From Capsicum annuum (taxonomy: Eukaryota; Streptophyta; Magnoliopsida; Solanales; Solanaceae), in NCBI RefSeq assembly GCF_002878395.1, contig NC_061118.1, positions 89,103,918-89,167,917 of the forward strand: a stretch of DNA of 64,000 nt. The letters run 5' to 3'. The notes under the pieces were generated by a model. It saw only the letters and a program-made list of their open reading frames with translations. It did not search any database and had not been told where the DNA came from. The first letter of the stretch is position 1. Each line of letters starts with the position of its first letter. The position numbers and the translations under genes are program-made. Positions 46,666 to 58,330 of the stretch are shown here, in pieces.

Positions 46666-48069
46666 TGATATGCCTAAACTACAACTCCATAAAAAGAGTG
46701 TAAGTAGTTATTATCAAATATATAACCCATCAAAGGTTGGGGTCGAATCGCCCAGGGAATAAGGTGATAATTAAGTTGTGTAGATTAATAGGTTTTTAAT
46801 CATAAGCTCCATTGAGTAAGGGGTTTCTGTTAAAATATCAATTGGGTAATTTCATTTTAGTAACGACCAATGTCTTCTTTATAACATCTTAACAATTGAG
46901 AAATAGTAAACTAGTGTTATGTTCACCATGGTGTTTCAATTCCTCTATGGTTATTGGTTATATGTACTCATATTAATACATTTGATTTAGATAAAGTTAC
47001 ATGAAATTCCCATCTAAGTATTTCCAAACATCAAAGATATATTCACTTTAGTTTCTTCAAACTTAAGGTTATAAAAAGATGTTGTAATGATTTCTCGAAG
47101 AAATTAATCCTATTAATTCTTCAATCTATAAAATAGAGGGTAAGAATTCTAATATCTTGTAACTATTCTCTTTTAACAATAATAACTTCTTTATTCAAGA
47201 AAGCAATGTTTTAGGGCACATTCTCAAGTTTGAAACCATGAGAAAACATTAAAATTAATGAATTTGATATAATCATAATGTCAATATAAGTTCAGCATCC
47301 CAAAACCTAGTATTAAGATTACAAAAAAGCTCATATAACTTATTTATGATGATTTATCCACACATCATTAAAAACTAGATGAAAAAATTAATTTCATAAA
47401 ATTTAAAATTCAACATACAATCAAAAGAAATCAAATTCCCTGTCAAAAATCCAAATTTAAGCAATGTATCCGTCAGCTTTAAATTTGTTTCTCGGCCAAA
47501 CATACATCACAAATTTCACTAGATTCTAACCATAAACTGGGTATAATGGAACCCCAAAAGCTGGGATTTATAATTCAAACTTAGGATACGAGGTAAACAT
47601 TGACGGTTTGCCTAGTAGTTCATCGGCTGAACTTTTGATGATGTTTTAGTGACTGACTAATTTTTTCCTAATAGTGACAGCGTAGGTGATGATCCTTCAC
47701 TAGTTTGATGGCTCATTTCTTCTTTCGCCACCAACTCCTAAATTTTCATACATTCTAGTTGACTCTGACGATCAAGGTAATGATCCATCATGACCTTGAT
47801 AATTCATTGCTTGGGCAATCATCCATCTCCAAGGTTTTTAGCTTTCTACTTAATAGCAATGAGAAATCCAACAATCTGCTAGGACTCCGATGGATAATCA
47901 TTTAACCTATTTAATGTCTCTAATTCTTGACTTCCTGCATTTTCATGCCTCTAAGTTTTATTCTTGAGAACAAGCATAAAACACATCAAATAACACTAAC
48001 AGTTACTAGAAAATAAATAATTATCTCTTGTAGAAAATGAAAAATATATTGTCAAAAGTTGGTGCATCA
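46666..48069 (-). repeat. LTR of a Tat/Athila-like element
   Basis: On the minus strand it starts TGATGCACCAAC at 48069 and ends GGCATATCA at 46666, about 1.4 kb. Its design is like the N1 LTR (1.5 kb): it starts TGATG, and has an ATGCAGGAAG-like leader, a GATTCGACCCCAAC block about 80 bases from the end, and a terminal TCA followed by a tRNA-Asp-like primer site. It is a related but distinct family. No coding sequence. Confidence 0.6.
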
Positions 48070-48081
48070 GTCCTCCTAGCC

Positions 48082-48337
48082 TAAACTCAATGTTTCAGAG
48101 TTGAAGGCATTGTTGGAATTCTCATTTGAGGTTATCTACTAGCAATTTTGGTTTGAGACTACATCTTAAACAGCAAAAACTCTAAAATAGGAAAATGTGC
48201 CTAAATTCCAGACAAATTATCCAATAATCGAATTGATAGTTCCATCAAGTCATAAGTGACTTGTAGCTAATATGGTAAGTCTTAAAATGCCAAAATTACA
48301 TGCAAATTGTGTAAATGACCTAGAGGGTCATTATAGG
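48082..48337 (-). repeat. Scrap of an E5-type LTR (start of LTR)
   Basis: It aligns with 28900-29153, including the CATGCAAAT block and the terminal GAGGGTCATTATA (E5: GAGGGTCCTTACA). The rest of that LTR is missing on its left. The adjoining bases on the right are already G6 RT. Confidence 0.75.
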
Positions 48338-49140
48338 ATTGTTCCTTGCATAAGTATATTGATTACATATAGCTTAATAAGGTGTCAATGAATGATAGGT
48401 ATCCTATTCCTTGCATTGATGATTTACTCGGCTAGTTTCATGGTGTGGAGGTGTTCTATAAGATTGAATTGAGGTATAATTACCATCAATTGAAGATTTG
48501 GGTTGAGAAAATCCCAAAAACAACCTTCAAGACTCATTATGATCATTATCAGTTCCTAGTAATGTCTTTTGTTTTTACTAATGCCCAGCCGCATTGAAGA
48601 ATTTGATAAACTGGAAGGTCAAGCCTTATTTAGATTCCTTCAAGATTGTGTTCATAGATAACATTCTTGTGTATTCAAGGAGTAGGGAGGAGAATAAGAA
48701 ACATTTGAAGATTGTTCTCTAAACTTTGAGAGATCTAAGGATTTTTGACAAATTCTCTAAGTGTGAGTTCTGGCTTGAGTTAGTGACATTCCTAGGATAT
48801 ATGGTATCTAAGGATGGTATTATGGTGGATCTAATGAAGATTGAGGCTACTCGTGATTCAACTAGGCCTACATCTTTGTCTAAGTTTCATAGGTTCATTG
48901 GTTTTGCCAGTTACTATATGTAGTTCATTAAGGGTTTTGCTACTATTACAACACCGATGACTAAATTGACCTAGATGGAGGTTTCTTTTTATTGTCCTAA
49001 AGAGTGTGAGTCGAGCTTTTAGAATCTCAAGGGATTTGTTACTTCAACCCCTATATTGGATCTTCCTATTAAGGGTGAGGGATAAACCATATATTGTAAT
49101 GCTTTCGATGATGGTTTGGGTTCATCTAGAATTCATAGAG
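48338..49140 (+). pseudogene. G6: chromovirus reverse transcriptase fragment, broken
   Basis: A plus-strand RT from the LNKVSMNDRYPIP-like region (frame-shifted) through RYNYHQLKIWVEKIPKTTF, KPYLDSFKIVFIDN at 48651-48662 (the last catalytic Asp is Asn), KFSKCEFWLELVTFLGYMVS and PTSLSKFHRFIGFASYYM. It ends in a weak RNase H start near 49120 (ILDLPIKGEG, then YCNAFDDGLGSS). The remaining polyprotein is not adjacent. An integrase-end fragment in the same orientation at 57925 may be the same element after other LTRs inserted between. The copy is dead. Confidence 0.82.
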
Positions 49141-50929
49141 TGGTGGTTCGAAATATTCTCCTATTGTGGTAAAATTAATTGTAGGACTGTTTTGGGCTAC
49201 TTGGTGTGTATTATTGTCGAGAAGTAGTTAGGTGACCTTATATAGTGGTTGTGTGAGGTTGTATTAAGGTGGAAATAAAGGTTGTGATCTTAGGGGAATG
49301 GTATGATGATTTTGGGATGTTGGTATAGTTACAAAGTATTCCATTTAGCTTCATTTATGAGATCATTTGAGCATTTTAAATTTAATATAGATAAAACTCA
49401 CATGACGATAATCATGTCCTCCATGAGTTCATATTGCACGCCATATTATAATGTTTAGGTACTTTATGTATCAATAGGATAAGGGGGTATAGCTGGATAG
49501 GTTAAGAGGTCATCGAATCCTTTTAAAGGACAAAATCGCTAAAGGGTACACTGGTACACCACCAAATTAGATGTTGTATTAGCTTACTACCCCCATGCTT
49601 TTATATATTATTTTGCATTTGTCATAGAATCAATGGAGTTTTGGGGAACCTAATAAGAAGGTTGTATGGTGTATTGATGAGATTAGAGGAGAAGCGATTA
49701 GAAGAACACCGTTGATTTGATAAACTACAGGATTACTGCCTGACTACTATTTTGGTGAGGAGAAGTATCCCAAATTTTTGTTGATTAATTACTAATACTA
49801 TTTTTACCATCTATTTTAATGTAGATTAATAATCTAAAGGTAAGATAGTTAATTCAAGATAATATACAAGTTGCACAACAAGGTATGTAAGACTATCAGA
49901 TTTACTATTTCTCTGTCATAAATCCAACATTTGTTTAAAAAGAAAGCTTCGTAAGTTCTTTTAGAGGTAAATGATAAATAGTGGCAATATATGATCATCA
50001 ATGTAGCTAATGATCTCGTTCCCACTTCTTAGTACATTAAAGTGTTTCAAGATTAGTTTACCACTAGATTTATATGCTTTCTCTACTAAGTATTAGCATG
50101 TCGAGCCTTAACATATTTTGTCATTAAGACACAAACCTCATCACATGTTTCACATGCATGAGTAAATAAGATTATTGAATACACATGGTAAGTATGTTAA
50201 TTTATTAGGTACACAGTCATCCCGCTTACTGTCGAGTTGCTTAAACTGGTCTATTTAATGATATACTTTATTTTTCACATGGTTACATGGCCCCTTTATT
50301 TATTTCTCCTATTTTCTTACTCTATAATTTTCTCACATAATCCTTACTTGTTCCACTATATAGTTATATGCCAGAACATGGATTGTATACTTCAATAAGT
50401 AGAATCTATCCACATGCTTCATCAATTACCATGTTCATGCAACCCTTTTGGTTGATATTTTTTATGTATTTGGCCATCATATCATTGTATATAGTCCATA
50501 TCTCTTAGACTGATGAGTTAAATATCTCCACTTGATTTGTGCTTCAATTTGACCTATCAAAATGCCTATAATGTCACATAAGATCCTAAGTATTATGTTG
50601 GTGTTACAGTTTCTTCCTAAGTCATTGTTACTACCTTAAGTCTAGCTTCCCCTGCCTCCTACTATGGTTTTTTTACAAAGATAATAACAATATGACCACT
50701 AAAATGATAATCTCAAGAATTAAAGAAGTGATGTAAAGAAAATATGATTATATATGGTTGGTAACTCAGGGGTAAAAGTCTAGCATGGACTGATATGTAG
50801 CCCATATTTTGCATATACTTATTCTAATTATATGGAACTTATTATAGCCTTGTGGTATAGGTAATGGATGAGATTTGTTATGCGAGTATTGATGGTGTAG
50901 ATGGAGTTATAGATATTGCCCATACATTT
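49141..50929 (+). repeat. Decayed LTR-like sequence, related to 52025-52830
   Basis: No coding sequence. From about 49535 it aligns with 52025 onward: the GGTACACCACC block, the GGATTACTGCC-like block, the ACAAGGTATGTAAG block and the CATAAATCCAACATTTG block occur in the same order. Near 50760 a CTCAGGGGTAAAAGTCTAGCATGG block again matches 52772. It is a partial, older copy of the next LTR. The region 49141-49530 shows nothing recognisable. Confidence 0.55.
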
Positions 50930-53510
50930 TAATGTAATGTGACCCAGTTAACATTGATACAACTATTTAACTTAGAATAGTAAGCCGGTACTTGGAACTA
51001 AAGTTTAAAGTGACCAAGTATATACAAGTTTGAAATTAGATTAAAGGGATTAAGAACTGAAAATGGAGTAATTTTTTGAGGTGATTTCTTGACTTATTTA
51101 AGCTAGTAAGTGAGTCACCTACTTGAGCTATATAGACCAAGTTAATGGACCCAAGGCTATGGGTCAGATTTTTTCCTATGTTGATGTACTCATTTGGGCC
51201 TAACTTAAGTAAAAGCAAAGGAAATGAAGAAATGGACCAACACTTAAATCTACCAAAGGCCCAAGTTAATTGAGCTCAAATATGAATTTAAGCAAGTAGA
51301 TACATCACCTACTTTGACATTTTGAGTAACTTGATCTCCTTAAGTAGTTGTGTCACCTACTTGGACTAATTTGACCAATTTTGATGTCCAAAATACAGCT
51401 AAACAGCTCCAAAATAGGGCCTTTATAAGGTCAAGTTGTTAGTCATTTTCCTTTATTCCTAAGTCACAAAAAGAGTTGTATTTCATAAAATCTCTCTACT
51501 TTCTCTAAAACCACAACAAGCAGCCCTATATTTCCTTTTAGAATTCTTAAAGAAACCCCAACTTTTACAGGACAAGGTAAGTGAAAACACTTAAGGTTTA
51601 TCTTAATTATCCCATAGAAGATTACAAAAACATGCTATTCATGCTTAATTATACGTCTATAACAGAATATAAAGCAAGCTACCTGCTCACTTTTTCTTTG
51701 TTATTAAGAGAATTCTCTTTTCTTCTTTGATTTAAAGTGTGAAGAAAAGTGCTAGTCTTTGAAGAGTTTGAATTAAAAGGACAAGTTGCAGAAAATTAAG
51801 GTAACGTGACTACTCTATTTTGTCCTCCTTGGAGATGAATTTGGGAAAGAATTATGGATATGTTTTTATGGAGAACTCAACAGATGATGGGTTCCATATT
51901 TGATTATTGTAATATAAGGGATTTGGGGCTGTTTTATGCACTATTTTGTGTGTATATATTAGGGGTTGGTAGTTTGATGTTGCGAAAAGGAATGATTAGT
52001 ATGTATTGAAATACAAAAGAAAGGTGTGGTGGTACACCACCGAATTAATAATTGTATATATTTTATTGCCCATGTTGTTTTGTGTATCGTTTGGAGGGTG
52101 TAATGAAGCCAAGGTTGTTTTAAGGGATCTTATAAGAATATGTATTGTATGTGGGTGTAATTGGAGGAGAAAAGGGATAAAATAAAACCCTTGATTGATA
52201 AATTAAGGGCTTACTGTCCGGCTATTATTTTGGGCAAAGTTAAGTAGCTCAATGTGTTGGCTAGTCACTAATATTAGTTTTACCATTACTTTATTATATA
52301 TAAACAATCCTAAAGGCTGGAAGTTAAGTTGGGTTGATAGAGGAGTTATACAACCAGGTATGTAAGGCTACGTTATGTCATATTCTTTGGCATAAAATCC
52401 AACATTTGTGGTACAAAGTAATCTTCTAAAGCTCTCTTATAGTAGATGATACATAATGGCAGCATATGACCTCCTATGTAGCTAACCACTTTTTTCCCAC
52501 TCTCGAATGTGTTTAAATACCTCAATATATGCTTAACTAGAAAGTTTCAGGAGTTCTCCGTTAAGTAAAATAAGACCCATGTGTTATTTTCAGCTTCTAA
52601 ATATTTCATTCATGTACAATCTACTTCTTACCTCTTTGTCATTGCATTAAGTGTTTATACACATATCTCTTATTAGTAGATTATAGTTCCAAGGTACCAT
52701 AATGTTCTGACCACCAAAGTAACAATCTCAAAGGCTAAATAAACTAAGTAATGCAAATCTAAATTGAATGGGTGGCAGCTCAGGGGCATAAGACTAGCAT
52801 GGGTCGATCCCAATTTGTCTATTTACCACTTATTAGCTGGTCATTTGTTTCATATGGCTTATAAAGATTATAAGTAAGAAAGGTAGAATGAAGAAAAGAA
52901 TGTAATGTACCTGACCCTACAAGTATATATAAAGGTAGTCTACTATTACTATTTGTACACTTGTATTTGATTTCCATTGAGCTCCTGTATCATGTGTGGT
53001 TACTTTAGCCTTATATATTCAATACATATTTTTGTACTGATGCCCCTTATGGGGGACCTGTATTTCATGTTGCAAACACAGGTGCTTCAGCTAATACACC
53101 TTCTTAGTAGGAGCCCAGGATATTCATCATCTATTGGTGAGCTTCATATTTTTTTCAAGGCTTTTCAAGTCTATTTTATATATTTTTGTATTGTATAGAA
53201 GTTAAGAGTATGTTAGGGGTTTTTCCCGACCTTAACTAAGTGTCTATGTATCGTTTAAAGTCTTTGTAGACCAATGTAAAGTTAGGCATGATAGTGTCTT
53301 GTCCCTTAGATTTTATGGCCTCAACGGCCAAGTCTGGTATATATAGTTTTAGGCTTGTTGTTTATTTTTCATCAATGCATTATATCCATGTATGGTAAAA
53401 CCTTTGGTTATTATAATTACATGCATGAGAAGTACAAGTATGGATTGTTTCTCTCGGGCCTTCACAGTTATGGGAGCCTGTCCACCCCAATAGGAATTGA
53501 GGCATGACAC
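50930..53510 (+). repeat. LTR of an unidentified gypsy element (plus orientation)
   Basis: The candidate limits are TGTAATGTGACCC near 50940 and GGCATGACA at 53510. It contains repeated GTAGGTGA/TCACCTAC words (51110-51360), a TTTATAAGG box near 51420, an ACAACAAG leader near 51505, and a TGTACTGATGCCCCTTATGGGGG block at 53034-53056. The last is a common LTR feature in this kind of plant genome. No ORF of note. Confidence 0.5.
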
Positions 53511-54272
53511 GATACTAATTCATGGACTTATAGGTGGTATCCCAAAGGTGGAAGGAACACCTAGCATGGATCATTCACAATATTATGGGTGTTATCCTAG
53601 GAGTGAAATAAAACTATAGCATGAGTCGATACCAACTTGTGCATTAATGAGAATGTTTCCTAGGGGTATACTACCTAGCATGGGTCATCCACTTTTCGTA
53701 CTGAACATCTAATCATATGTATCACATGGCTTATAAATATTATAAAGAAAAGAAGAGTACAGAAAGTAATGTAACGCACATGATTTCACGTGTAAGTAAA
53801 TATGTTCTTTCATCCTTTTGTTTACACCTAATTTCATTTAGCTTTCATTATACATATTTTTACTTTGTCTTATATACTTAGTACATTTCTTCGTAATGAC
53901 ATCCCATATGGGGAAAGTGCATTCCATATTAAAGGCATAGGTTTTCTACTTATATATCTCCCTCATTGTAGCATTGGTTACTCAATGATTGTGGGATAGC
54001 TCTATATTGATTTGAGGCTGCTTTAGCATATATATATTTTAATAGTAATAAAGTGTTGGATCCTTTTAGAGTCTTTGTAGACATTTTAAAGGCGTCATAT
54101 ATATCTATAGCTTTATTTGTATTAGTTTAGCTAGTTGACTGATGTTGTATATATATGCTTCTTATTAGAAATCTTATTGGATAGTGACTCGTTAGCTCAT
54201 CCTAGGTCATTCATATAGTATGTGCTCATTTGGTGCTCGTCCACCTCACCAAGCCTTAGGGTGTGATAAAAA
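53511..54272 (+). repeat. Partial second copy of the preceding LTR end
   Basis: It repeats the order of 52760-53510: a CTAGCATGGGTC block (53669; earlier 52795), CACATGGCTTATAAA (53722; earlier 52851), AATGTAACGCACATGATT (53769), a GACATCCCATATGGGG block (53898) and a TCGTCCACC end block (54237). It is diverged by many substitutions and is either part of the other LTR after an internal deletion or a duplication. Confidence 0.55.
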
Positions 54273-57200
54273 TATCTCTCGAGGGAAAAATATGATGTTA
54301 TGTTTGTTACAGTATTTGTTAGGGCGTAATTACCTAAGTAAAGTTTTCCCTATGATGAGATTCGATAATATCTCAGCCTAGGTTGGGTTTTAATAAAAAT
54401 TTGGTGTTGTATGGTTTAGAGATATGTAGTGTCTTTGGGTGTAGTTTTTGATGAATTTAAGGTGATATCATGATAGATGAGAGTAATAGTAGCCCATAGA
54501 AACTTTCTAAATAAAATTTAGGTTAGCACTCTGGATATAGCATTTTCTGTAAAAAGGTTAGTTAAAGATGTCAAATCCGAGAGTGTGTTGTAAAATTAGC
54601 CAAAATATGGATTTCCTAGAGTTACTGCCTCACCTATGTTGCTATAGCGAGAGGAAGGTTGCTACCAAAGGTCTACTATAGTAGGAATTTTCTCACTATT
54701 AGAAGAGTCAATAAGGTTTAGTCCTGCTATAGCAGGTAGATCCCATATAGTGAGGCTGTTATAGCCGGAATTGGGCCGCTATAGTGGGTTTGATGTAGCA
54801 AATGTTCATCTTTTTTGAGGTTTAAATGTTATCTCATCAGGAATTCTCAAAGTTTTATTCTTAGATCATTGGAGAGAAATAACTAATTCATGTATAAACA
54901 TTAGGCTCTGTATATTCTTGTGTTGAAAAGCCTTAATAAAGACGCCAAGTATTAAATATGATTTAGTTGATAAACAATTAGGAGTGGATAAATAAATGTG
55001 AAAAATAAGTAGCTCTAAGAGTATTGTTCTTCTAAGTCAAACCTCTTAGTCCTATTTACCAATGTCTGCTCGGGGACAAACAGTTGGAAAATATTTTTCT
55101 AATGTAATGACTCATTCTATCATTATTAAAAATACTTAAATCAAAGGTGTAAGAATCTCATTTTTCAAGGGTTTTATGAGCATTTCTTAAGTGTGGGAGT
55201 GCATTAGATGTTAAATTAAGTTCATACAATACCCCTAGAACAAAGTTATGTTAGAAGCGTCCTTACCAATTAAGTATCGAGCCTCTCTATCAAGGCTTTT
55301 AACATAAGAATGATCACTTCTCCTAGAATATAATGATTTATATGGCCCAACATCTACCAAATGAAACATCTCTGAGTCTTCTTTCCAAAGCCACCTCTTG
55401 TTTGTTTCATTTTCGGAGTAAAATGTTATGGTAGTTTTACTAAAGACTATCCATGCTGAAAAAGTTAGGGCCGTTATAGCGGGGCTCAGTCTACAATAGC
55501 CGGAATATAGTAGTATATAAGCCTACATTGGTCGAATATCATGTCATAAACTCAAAAAACTTTATGCCACAGCCTCAAAGGGGAGATTTACCCAAGACTG
55601 GGATAGAAATTATTAATTACAAAAAGATTTTTACTTCCATTTAATATCAATTAATCCTTTCCTTTTATAGAATCCTTAGAATGGGGGATTATAGTTAAAT
55701 TCTTATGGGTTAGAACCCTAGGTTCATGAAATTATAGGGAAACCTAGGGCATGTATATTTTTACCTAGAATTACTTCTAAATTGTTAACTAATGATTCCT
55801 AGCATGAATTTGGTATTCTATCACATGAATTTTCACTGCTAGGGGCCTTAAATTTAACAAAGATTGGACATTTAGCTTTAAAACACAATTAATGGATACA
55901 CGTTGAGTATGATAGAACTAGGTAATGATTAATCAAACCTTGGGCAATTATGTAGATCTTGAATAAGGATAGAACTAGTGCATTTGAATTTTCAAAGTAT
56001 TTGTTTGATGAGTAGTTGATTAATTTACTCTTATAATTATTTATTTATTTAATTATTTAGTATTTGGAAATATGAATAAAAGGAAGAGCATATATGGTAT
56101 AGCTTACTTGTTGCAACAGCTTGTTGCCTAGGGATGATAGGTATATTGAGTAGTAGATCTTGGTTAAATTGAATGACTATAAAATAGTTTGATGGGAGAT
56201 TTTATGCTTATGTCTGCAGATATGGTGAATGGTTGGTAATAATCAAAATGTGAATATGAATTGAATCTAATTTGGTATATTTATTATTTTAGGACAATTC
56301 TTTGATAATTTGTCGATTATGCATTATTTGTGATAATTCATGGAAATATATGTATATTGGTGTCCTATTCTGGGACTATGGGTTGTAAAAACTATTTACT
56401 AGTAATTATGGTGTTTATCGAAATTATAAGGTATTGATATAGGTTCATTGTAGTGGGGCTGGAATAGTAGTGAATAGGATAAAAAGTTTAGTTGAATTGA
56501 TGGATTTTAATCATAATTGAGCGATTGCAGAATGAATTAGTTCATACTAAAGCATTATCATAATTATATGATTATTGTGAATCAAATTAAGGATAATTTT
56601 CTATAAATGAGCATATTTTATCTAAATGTTTGGTTATTTGATTTTGCTTGATAAGCTATTGAACATGCTAAAGGATTTATCACAAATATTGTTAAATAGT
56701 AAAATCATTGTATTTCTAGATAAGGATTGTGTTATTATGCAAGTAATAATATTTACAAACTAGTTTACTGATTAAAATTGATTCATTATATGGTTTATGT
56801 GATTATTTATGTTGAGTGCATAGTTTATTGATTAAGATTATGGTTGTGAAATGGCAAAAACTCTATGTTTGGTGTGTGATTGAATTATTGGTCAAATTTG
56901 GTAAAAAAGGCAACATGTAATAAGAGAGAGATAACACCATGAAGGATAAGGGGTATAACATCGAGTTGTAATAAGGATAGTCGGTATTTGATTATGGCTA
57001 ATATGGAACTTTAGTTGCCAGTTATTTATGGTACTAGATATCGGTTATGATTGATAGATGGACAAAGCTCGTAACATGCAGTTTATGGCAAATGGAAAAT
57101 ATAAAACCCATAGGATATGTGTACACTTGATTGTTCAGAGAGTTTGATGAAACCCTTAAGTTTACAAATTTATGATAATGATATTTAAGATGGTTAATGA

Positions 57201-57924
57201 GTATGATATTTGAGATCCCTATGTGGTCTAATTGATGAAAATGATATTTGGAATCCTTCTATTGGTTTGAGTGAGATAATTTAGGGATAGTGAAGGATAA
57301 GGAAATATCAGATAGTTAGTCCTTGTTCTCCTAGCTCGGATTTATGTGCCCTCATATTTGACCTAGGTTGAATATCTAAAGGTTGGTATATTTCAGCAAA
57401 AAATGGAAATTACTTATATTTAGTGATGATATGAACCTTAGACTAAGGAAAGCTAAATTGTCGCATTATATATGGATGATTTATATGCTTTAACCTCCAT
57501 CGAAAGATGATGCCTACCAGTATGTGTTGTTATACTAATAATACTCTTGTTATTGGTAGACAAAGTACTCTTGCTATACTTTTTTGGGGGTATAGTCTAG
57601 TTTTGGGATCAGTTGATGTTTCTTAGGTAACATGTATAGTGATCTCCAACAGCTCTACGCATATTATTTCTACGGCCGGAGTTGTGTATTTTAGTCTTTT
57701 ACTATATTAGAAGATCTTTTGGATGTATAGACTAGGTCCTTATGGTAAATGATTCCTTTTTATATATTTAGAAAAAATGTATTGAGTTTTATAGTATGTT
57801 TTAAGAGATTAATAGTATTCTTTTATGACTTCCACATATTTCTAATTGGGTGGTAAAGGCTATCTTATCTCGGTGGATTAGAGTAGATGCATGTGCCATT
57901 TGATTAGTTGGGTCATGAAATACT
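54273..57924 (+). repeat. Decayed LTR sequence inserted in G6 integrase
   Basis: No coding sequence. Clusters of GCTATAGC-type words at 54630-54790 and 55445-55515 and an LTR-end-like stretch finishing TTGGGTCATGA near 57919 suggest one or two plus-strand solo LTRs. Integrase codons of G6 begin immediately to the right. The left boundary is unclear. The AT-rich part 56000-57600 shows nothing else. Confidence 0.4.
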
Positions 57925-58330
57925 ACCTAATGTAGGCCAAAAAGTTATGTTGATCGTTGAGTTCATGATGTGGCTTTCATTCTTGGTGAGAGGTTTTGGT
58001 TGAAGGTATCATTCTTAAAGGGTGTGAAAAGATTTAGGAAGAAAGGGAAGCTTAGTTTGAGATTTATTGGGCCTTTTGAGATTCCTGAGAAGTTTGGAGA
58101 TGTGTCCTATAGACAAACTTTGCCTTTATATCTATTTGTTATTCATTTGATATTCCATGTCTCTATGTTAAAGTGATTCCATCTAGATGATACTCATGTG
58201 ATCCGATGGGATTCAGTTTTATTAGATAATTATTTTTTCTTTGAGGAGGAACCCATTGAAATCCTATATAGACAGACTAGGAAATTAAGGTCCAAGCATA
58301 TTGATTTTGTGAAGATTTAGGGGGAGAAAT
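57925..58330 (+). pseudogene. G6: integrase C-terminal part and chromodomain remnant
   Basis: The plus frame reads VHDVAFILGERFWLKVSFLK, then GKLSLRFIGPFEIPEKFGDV, VIHLIFHVSMLK and, after a stop, a piece like EEEPIEILYRQTRKLRSKHI before it fades. This is the SH3-like end of chromovirus integrase and the start of its chromodomain. The upstream catalytic core is missing, replaced by LTR sequence at 57924. It has the same orientation and clade as the RT fragment at 48338, so the two are probably halves of one element. Confidence 0.78.
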
